Source: Lineus longissimus
Taxonomy: Eukaryota; Nemertea; Pilidiophora; Heteronemertea; Lineidae
Direction: 5' to 3'
DNA: 64,000 bases
Assembly: GCF_910592395.1 (NCBI RefSeq)
Contig: NC_088326.1
Location: 8,933,001 to 8,997,000 of the forward strand
This document shows, piece after piece, positions 56,541 to 64,000 of this stretch. Within the stretch, counting starts at the first letter, position 1; the number at the start of each line of letters is the position of its first letter. The notes below the pieces were generated by a model. The model worked only from the letters and a program-made list of their open reading frames with translations. It made no database searches and was not told the origin of the DNA. The position numbers and the translations under genes were made by a program.

Positions 56541-57463
56541 TTAGCTCACCTTTGGGCAGCTTATACAATACCATGGCGTCCATCATACCATGCGTGGAGC
56601 ATGTTTTATAGCCGCTTGGGCTAGATGGCTGTATTTTTGCATGATGGTAGCATTGGGCAATAATATGTCCGGACTATTGCCATTTAAAAAGCTAATGGTT
56701 TTAGCTAGAGCAACAAACATTTTATTGTGAGTGCATGTGATAAGGATGCATCACATATCACAAGGGTTCTCGATTCGACCTTCTTTTCAAGGTCACAGAG
56801 GTCAAACTCGAAGATTTCACAGAAAGGTGGCACATTTTTACTATTTCACATAGACTCTTCAAAGTTGATATGTGGACACTTACTTTAAGCATCTCTACAT
56901 GTTGACAAAGATTTAGGTCAATGTGACCTATTTTTCAGGTTTAAGTAGTCAAAATGGCATTAAATCTTAAAGTGATACTATGATGTGATTTACAACTTTG
57001 CGGAAATACGTCCGTTTTTAATTGTTGATCACAAATGTAAAGCTCAAATTTTCCATTTTTGATTAGATTTATTATAAAATCACTGATTGTAAACCACCGC
57101 GACCGCGAAAATGTTCATGTTGTGACGTCATCAACGAAAACGGCATCGAAGCATGCCGTCCGGGCGGGATTAAACCATCAATTTCTAGAAAATGTGCATT
57201 TCGATTCGAACACCTTACCGATTTATGAGAAAGTGACGTGGTCATTTGTCAAAAACAGCTAAAACATTATATGGTGAAATTTGACACGAGTTACCCTTTA
57301 AGTGTGGGGTCATACATCAAGAAACTTCAGTGTGTGATCTTATCTGCTTGTTGTAGTTCACTGGCATGACTGGTGACAAACCTGGGGAAAAAAGCTTTTG
57401 TTATGTAAATCTGACGGTCACCACCTGTGCAAGAGGTAAGCACAATGGCCTTGGCCATTTCAG
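56541..57463. repeat. Dispersed repeat R1-related copy downstream of sialin
   Basis: Starts TTAGCTCACCTTTGGGCAG and ends GAGGTAAGCACAATGGCC, with the TTTTCAAGGTCACAGAGGTC block at about 56785-56804. The middle (about 57000-57290) is unlike other copies and may be a further insertion. Confidence 0.65.
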
Positions 57464-57869
57464 CATGATGGGGCATTGTATCTTTAACAAACCACATTCT
57501 GATTATTTTGTGGCTTCATTGTTAATGCTCAAGGCCTATGGGTGACGGACATGTAAGGTGTTTTTCCAGACTATTTTTGAGGGTCAAACTGATAATCGTC
57601 TGTGATGATTGACATTTATTATATATTTTATGGTGTTTTAAATATACAAACTTATACAATATACCGGTGTACTGTTATTGTTAGCCGTCTCAAAATAACC
57701 TGCCGTCATGAAAAAAATTGTTGGTTTGTCTCTCTGACAGTCATACTAATCAAGGATATCACGGAAATGTAGGTAGCACACCTTTGTTGTGTGATTATCA
57801 CGGATGCACAATGCTTCATTTCGTATGTGGCGAGTTAATGCAAATGTGCTCCAATTTGTTATGTTATTA

Positions 57870-58047
57870 CAGTAGAACCTCCCTTAGCGGACACCTCTCT
57901 AATAAGGACACCCTCTCTATCAAGGACACTGGTTTTGGTACCAAATTGGTTGTTACCATTCAATTTTACCTCTCTAATCAGGACACCTCTCTTTTAAGGA
58001 CAGTACTTTTCAGTCCCGAGGGTGTCCTTATTAGAGAGGTTCTACTG
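57870..58047. mobile_element. TA-flanked MITE, family CAGTRGAACC
   Basis: A 178-bp copy downstream of sialin with TA duplications (57868-57869, 58048-58049). Confidence 0.8.
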
Positions 58048-58170
58048 TAGTTAAGATATGCAAGGTGCACCATTTGTTATGATTTATTTAGTTTAGGAAT
58101 TCTGCAGGTGGGTCTTTAATTATAGGCTGTCCGTGACGTACTGAGCCATGCTGTGATCCCATTACAAGTA

Positions 58171-58353
58171 CAGTGGAATCTCCCTTAGCGGACACCTCTC
58201 TATTAAGGACAACCTTTCAATTCAATTAAGGACACCAGTTTTGGTCCCAAATTGGTTGTTTCCATTCAATTTGACCTCTCTAATCAGGACACCTCCCTAC
58301 TAAGGACAGCATGTGTCAGTCTTGAGGGTGTCCTTAATAGAGAGGTTCTACTG
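58171..58353. mobile_element. TA-flanked MITE, family CAGTRGAACC
   Basis: A 183-bp copy 123 bp after the previous one, with TA on both sides and a small local duplication (TTCAATTCAATTAAGGACA) in its left arm. Confidence 0.8.
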
Positions 58354-58508
58354 TATATGTAGCAACTGGGTTAAAGCCTGTCCAAGACGACCAGGCTCAT
58401 GGACAGCATCCCACCCTCCTCAATCCTCACTCGACACTCAATCAACTGGATAGGAGGTCACAGCATGGCTCAGTAGGTCAGGGATAGCATCCCACTCCAG
58501 GACACATT

Positions 58509-58953
58509 AGTCGCAGTTCCACCTATCCTAAAACCCCGTGTTTTTTCAAGACCTGTGTCTTCGCCGTGTGTCAAAAAACCCGGGGCGCACAAAATACACC
58601 TATCAGTGGTGTTAGATAATGGTTAATAGCCCCGGCGACAGGTGCGCTGTAGGTAGGGAGCTCTCCTGTGTTTCTTTCCCGTTGGAGGGGAATTTTGCAT
58701 GCACAATACCGAGGCAACTACACCGCGCCATCTGTCGCCAGATCTTAGAACTTGCAATTGCCGTGTCTATTCAGATTCCACCTATCAAAAAACCCGTGTT
58801 GAACACGGGTCTAAATTAGCCCCCGATTAGCCCCATCGAGCTCGATGGGGCTAATAGACACGGGGATTTGACACACGGGTCTATTTAGACACGTCAATTC
58901 ATAGGTGTAAGCGCAAAAGACACGGGGATTTGATAGGTGGAAGTACGACGACT
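58509..58953. mobile_element. Uninterrupted copy of the AGTCGNACTTCCACC MITE
   Basis: A 445-bp element with inverted ends AGTCGCAGTTCCACCTATC / GATAGGTGGAAGTACGAC and multiple internal ACACGGG motifs. It contains a perfect CCCCATCGAGCTCGATGGGG palindrome. It serves as the reference that shows the 11845-13358 copy was split. Non-coding. Confidence 0.78.
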
Positions 58954-59389
58954 GACGATGTGGTAGCAACCAGGCTCAGTTTCCTGGGACACCATGCATC
59001 AAGCCGACGTATCGGGAGTGAATATAGGTCCTAAAGTCTCCTCCTTTCAGGAAGGATGGATATACGCACAACGACGGTGGATTGGAATAGACACCCTGCC
59101 CACCCACTCAATTAATAAACTGAAGATGCGGTCACAACCATACTCGAGTCTGCGACTGCCTCCAAGCTCAATATGTCTCCGACATCACCATCCCAGCCAC
59201 CCACTCATAGAAAAACTAGATAAGGTAACAGCCGAATTCTGAATATGACCTCATTCCCAGTGTATTCAGTGAGTGGGATGGTGCTGCCTAAGACACACTG
59301 AGCCTGGTCTCCAGTGTAGCGAGGGGGCAATAGGTTGACACCGGGTGGTTGGGATGTTGTGTTGTGCTTAGTACTGAGCCTGGTTGTGA

Positions 59390-62300
59390 CCTTACTCCAA
59401 TATATTTATGAGAGGGGCCTAGTTTGGGATGTTGTCTCAGACATACTGTGTGTCCTCATCTCGAGTGGTATCCAGCAGGTGGATGGAATGCCGTCTCTGA
59501 CCTACTGAGCCTGGTTGTGACCTCCTCCAATATATTGATGTGAGGGGCCTATAGTGTAAGATGTGGTCTCAGACATACTGTGTGTCCTCATCTCGAGTGG
59601 TATCCAACAAGTGGATGGAATGCTGTCTCTGACCTACTGAGCCTGGTTGTGACCTCCTCCAATATATTGATGTGTGGGGCCTATAGTGTAAGATGTGGTC
59701 TCATACATACTGTGTGTCCTCATCTCGAGTGGTATCCAACAAGTGGATGGAATGCCGTCTCTGACCTACTGAGCCTGGTTGTGACCTTACTCCAATATAT
59801 TTATGAGAGGGGCCTAGTGTGGGATGTTGTCTCAGACATACTGTGTATCCTCATCTCGAGTGGTATCCAAAAAGTGGATGGAATGCCGTCTCTGACCTAC
59901 TGAGCCTGGTTGTGACCTCCTCCGATATATTTATGAGAGGGGCCTAATGTAGGATGGGGTCTCAGACATACTGTGTGACCTCATCTCGAGTGGTATCCAA
60001 CAAGTGGATGGAATGCCGTCTCTGACCTACTGAGCCTGGTTGTGACCTCCTCCAATATATTGATGTGAGGGGCCTATAGTGTAAGATGTGGTCTCAGACA
60101 TACTGTGTGACCTCATCTCGAGTGGTATCCAACAAGTGGATGGAATGCCGTCTCTGACCTACTGACCCTGGTTGTGACCTTACACCAATATAATTATGAA
60201 AGGGGCCTAGTGTGAGATGCTGTCTCAGACATACTGTGTGTCCTAATCTCGAGTTGTATCCAACAAGTGGATGGAATGCCGTCTCGGACCTACTGAGCCT
60301 GGTTGTGAAATCTGTGAGGGGCCTAGTGTGGGATGCTATCTCAGACATGCTGTCTGTCTTCATCTCGAGTGGTATCCTACAAGTTGATGGAATGCCGTCT
60401 CTGACCACCTGAGCCTGGTTGTGACCTTACTCCAATATATTTATGAGAGGAGCCTAGTGAGGGATGCTGTCTCAGACATACTGTGTATCCTCATCTCGAG
60501 TGGTATCCAACAAGTGGATGGAATACCGTCTCTGACCTACTGAGCCTTGACCTCCTCCAATATATTTATGAGAGGGGCCTGATGTGGGATGCTGTCTCAG
60601 ACATACTGTGTATTATCCTCATCTCGAGTGGTATCCAACAAGTAGATGGAATGCCGTCTCTGACCTACTGAGCCTGGTTGTGACCTCCTCCGATATATTT
60701 ATGAGAGGGGACTAGTGTGGGATGCTGTCTCAGACATACTGTGTGACCTCATCTCGAGTGGTATCCAACAAGTAGATGGAATGCCGTCTATGACCTACTG
60801 AGCCTGGTTGTGACCTTACTCCAATATATTTATGAGAGGGGCCTAGTGTGAGATGCTATCTCAGACATACTGTGTGTCCTCATCTCGAGTGGTATCCAAC
60901 AAGTGGATGGAATGCCGTCTCTGACCTAGTGAGCCTGGTTGTGACCTTACTCCAATATATTTATGAGAGGGGCCTAGTGTGAGATGCTATCTCAGACATA
61001 CTGTGTGTCCTCATCTCGAGTGGTATCCAACAAGTGGATGGAATGCCGTCTCTGACCTACTGAGCCTGGTTGTGACCTTACTCCAATATATTTATGAGAG
61101 GGGCCTAGTGTGGGATGTTGTCTCAGACATACTGTGTGTCCTAATCACGAGTGGTATTCAACAAGACGATGGCATGCCGTCTCTGACCTACTGAGCCTAG
61201 TTGTGACCTTACTCAAATATATATTTATGAGAGGGGACTAGTGTGAGACGCTATATCTCAGACATACTGTGTGTCCTCATCTCGAGTGGTATCCAACAAG
61301 TGGATGGAATGCCGTCTCTGACCTACTGAGCCTAGTTGTGACCTTACTCCAATATATTTATGAGAGGGGCCTAGTGTGGGATGTGGTCTCAGACATACTG
61401 TGTGACCTCATCTCGAGTGGTATCCAACAAGTGGATGGAATGCCGTCTCTGACCTACTGAGCCTAGTTGTGACCTTACCCCAATATATTTATGAGAGGGG
61501 ACTAGTGTGAGACGCTATATCTCAGACATACTGTGTGTGTCCTCATCTCGAGTGGTATCCAACAAGGGGGTGGAATGCCCTCTCTGACCTGCTGAGCCTG
61601 GTTGTGACCTTACACCAATATATTTATGAGGGAGGACTAGTGTGAGACGCTATATCTCAGACATACTGTGTGTGTCCTCATCTCGAGTGGTATCCAACAA
61701 GGGGGTGGAATGCCCTCTCTGACCTGCTGAGCCTGGTTGTGACCTTACACCAATATATTTATGAGAGGGGACTAGTGTGAGATGCTATATCTCAGACATA
61801 CTGTGTGTCCTCATCTCGAGTGGTATCCAACAAGAGGGTGGAATGCCGTCTATGACCTACTGAGCCTGGTTGTGACCTCCTCCAATATATTTATGAGAGG
61901 GGCTTAGCTATAGTGTGGGATGTTGTCTCAGACATACTCTGTGTCCTCATCTAGATTGGTATCCAACAAGTGGATGGAATACCGTCTCTGATCTACTGAG
62001 CCTTGTTGTGACCTTACTCCAATATATTTATGAGAGGGGACTAGTGTGGGATGCTGTCTCAGACATACGGTGTGTCCTCATCTCGAGTGGTATCCAACAA
62101 GAGGGTGGAATGCCGTCTCTGACCTACTGAGCCTGGTTGTGACCTTATTCCAATATATTTATGAGAGGGTCCTAGTGTGGGATGTTGTCCGAAAGACTGT
62201 TTGTCCTCATCTCGAGTGGTATCCAACAAGTGGATGGAATGCCGTCTCTTACCTAGTGAGCCTGGTTGTGACCTTACTCCAATATATTTATGAGAAGGGC

Positions 62301-62735
62301 CTAGTGTGGGATGTTGTCTCAGACATACTGTGTTTCCTAATCTCGAGTGGTATCCAACAAGTGGATGAAATGCGGACTATGACCTACTGAGCCTGGTCAG
62401 TTGTGGCCTTACTCCAATATATTTATGATAGGGGCCTAGCTATAGTGTGGGATGTTGTCTCAGACATACTGTGTGTCCTCATCTCGAGAGGTATCCAACA
62501 AGTGGATGGAATGCCGTCTCTGACCTACTGAGCCTGGGTGTGACCTTACTCCAATATATTTATGAGAGGGGCCTAGTGTGGGATGTTGTCCGAAAGACTG
62601 TGTGTCCTCATTTCGAGTGGTATCCAACAAGTGGATGGAATACCGTCTCTGACCTACTGAGCCTGGTTGTGACCTTACTCCAATATATTAATGAGAGGGG
62701 CCTAGTGTGGGATGTTGTCTCAGACATACTGACAT
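59390..62735. repeat. ~131-bp satellite array, about 26 units
   Basis: Units of 129-132 bp containing ACTCCAATATATTTATGAGA, CTCAGACATACTGTGTGTCC, TCATCTCGAGTGGTATCCAA and TGAGCCTGGTTGTGACC. Units differ by small indels (for example CTCCTCC versus CTTACTCC); the most deviant are near 60290, 61560 and 61690. Diverged relatives of the motif extend left to about 59265. Short frames that repeat across units are chance translations. Confidence 0.95.
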
Positions 62736-62739
62736 GACG

Positions 62740-64000
62740 AAGGAGTAAAAAAGCCTGATCTCAGGATGGTTCTCGGCATCATCACCGTCAAATCAGCTCA
62801 CCCCTCGGCCTTGATTTGATTTGATTCCACTCTTGGAGAGACTGTTTTGGTTGATAAGTTAAAATGGGTGGAGCTGGCCTGTGGTCACACCTCATCAGTC
62901 ATCAGCCCGTAACGTTATAGTAACCAGCCTAAAGGCTTTAGGCTGGTTAATAAAGGCTGGCCTGAAGGCTTTAGGCTGGCAACTCTAACCTAATATAAGC
63001 CCCAGGTAATAAGCCTCTCAAATCCAAATCAATTTTGGCGGGAATTAGTAGTTCCCATGGTAGCATGGTAGCATTCGTAGTAAATTCTTTGATTCATTCA
63101 TGCCACTCCCCCAATTTACAGGTAAATGATGCAATGTCGACACACACCCGTGAAAACAAAATAGTGCCCACATATATCCACTGCCAGCACTTCAATACAA
63201 GAAAGAAAATTAATCGTACGAATTATGGGAGTTGGATAATGCAATTTCCAATTATTGAGCTAACCAAATGCTAATGTTATTGCTATTTGTTGGTCCAGAC
63301 ACACTGCGAAATTTCGAGGAATTCCAGCGCACTGATATAACCTAATTGAAACGTCATTAACCTCGATTCCGAACCGGTCTGCAATTTTTCAAGAAATATG
63401 TACATTGCGACCGTACATGTTTAGTGCATTTGAATGTTTGGAGCAAATAGAATACATGAAAGCGAGGTTAGATTGTCCTCGCTCTGTACCCACGTCACAC
63501 TAAAATTTCACAATGGCATCCATCGGTTCATCGTGCTGCTGCAAAATTTAAACGGGAAGGGACTTTACCCCTTCCCTTGAGTCAAACTTATGACAGTGTG
63601 ACGGTGTGGAATCATCAGAGGAACAGCTTGCGGAGTTTGGGGAGGATTAAAGGCCCAAGTGCGGAGAAAACTGTGATCTAAGGTGAGGCGGAACTGCGAT
63701 CGTTCTGCTTCGAAAACTCCAGGATCTGATTCACACACAACGTACACACTCGATTTGCACTGGTATGTTTCGTCATCTCGATGAAATTTGGTAGAAACTC
63801 TTGGTCATCATTTGTCATTATGTATAGTGTACTGCATATTTTACGGATCTCATACACGGATACACGACCCATGGACTGTTTTTAGGACTACGATACTCTG
63901 GGGAAAACGGTTATCACGCACTTTCTTTTTGCGCAGTGCTGCAGAAAATTCAACGAGTCGTTCTGTTAATATTCATTGTAAACAGTCACAGTGCAGAACA
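62740..64000. other. Right flank without recognised genes
   Basis: Contains a local direct repeat AAAGGCTTTAGGCTGG (about 62932 and 62972). Short open frames at 63565-63872 on the - strand show no known motif. A gene could start beyond the window. Confidence 0.4.

Noticed and set aside
59580-62737. Recurring frames containing HLEWYPTSGWN
   Set aside because: Produced by translating the 131-bp satellite; the unit is not a multiple of three and each frame ends within about two units.

Overview
This is a eukaryotic, metazoan window, most likely from a marine invertebrate. It has spliced genes with GT-AG introns, no operons or ribosome binding sites, an AT-leaning base composition and a very dense load of transposon relics and tandem repeats. 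The species cannot be fixed from the sequence. Three multi-exon protein genes can be assembled with every splice phase consistent: an SLC18B1-like MFS transporter (+ strand, 3755-14787, 11 coding exons, 611 aa), a peflin-type penta-EF-hand protein (- strand, 41925-45566, 5 exons, 233 aa) and a sialin/SLC17A5-like lysosomal MFS transporter (+ strand, 45808-54764, 10 exons, 527 aa). Peflin and sialin are head to head, with only 241 bp between their start codons.

Layout: 1-3.7 kb is non-coding with MITE and tRNA-like relics. 3.7-14.8 kb is the SLC18B1-like gene; its introns carry repeated copies of one dispersed repeat family (called R1 here) and a nested insertion. 15-18.9 kb is 3' flank with MITEs. 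19.0-28.5 kb is an apparently complete Ty3/Gypsy LTR retrotransposon on the - strand (LTRs, primer-binding site, gag, a -1 frame pol with protease, RT, RNase H and integrase, and a polypurine tract). It sits inside a 47-bp minisatellite whose main block runs on to 30.1 kb. 30.6-33.7 kb is a decayed Jockey-like LINE on the - strand. 33.7-35.2 kb is a pogo-type DNA transposon with an internal deletion. 35.2-41.8 kb holds MITEs, a SINE and two minisatellites. 41.9-54.8 kb is the peflin/sialin pair. 54.8-58.9 kb is flank with SINE, R1 and MITE copies. 59.3-62.7 kb is a ~131-bp satellite of about 26 units.

The host genes do not form one obvious pathway. Two encode organelle-membrane transporters of the major facilitator superfamily and the third a calcium-binding adaptor. 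The most unusual content is in the mobile fraction: a Gypsy element whose pol begins with a MYND-type zinc finger and is entered at a C7 slippery heptamer; several TTAA-flanked (piggyBac-like) and TA-flanked (pogo/mariner-like) MITE families with target duplications still visible; and three unrelated minisatellites that share a 44-bp period. All calls rest on reading the sequence; no database search was run.
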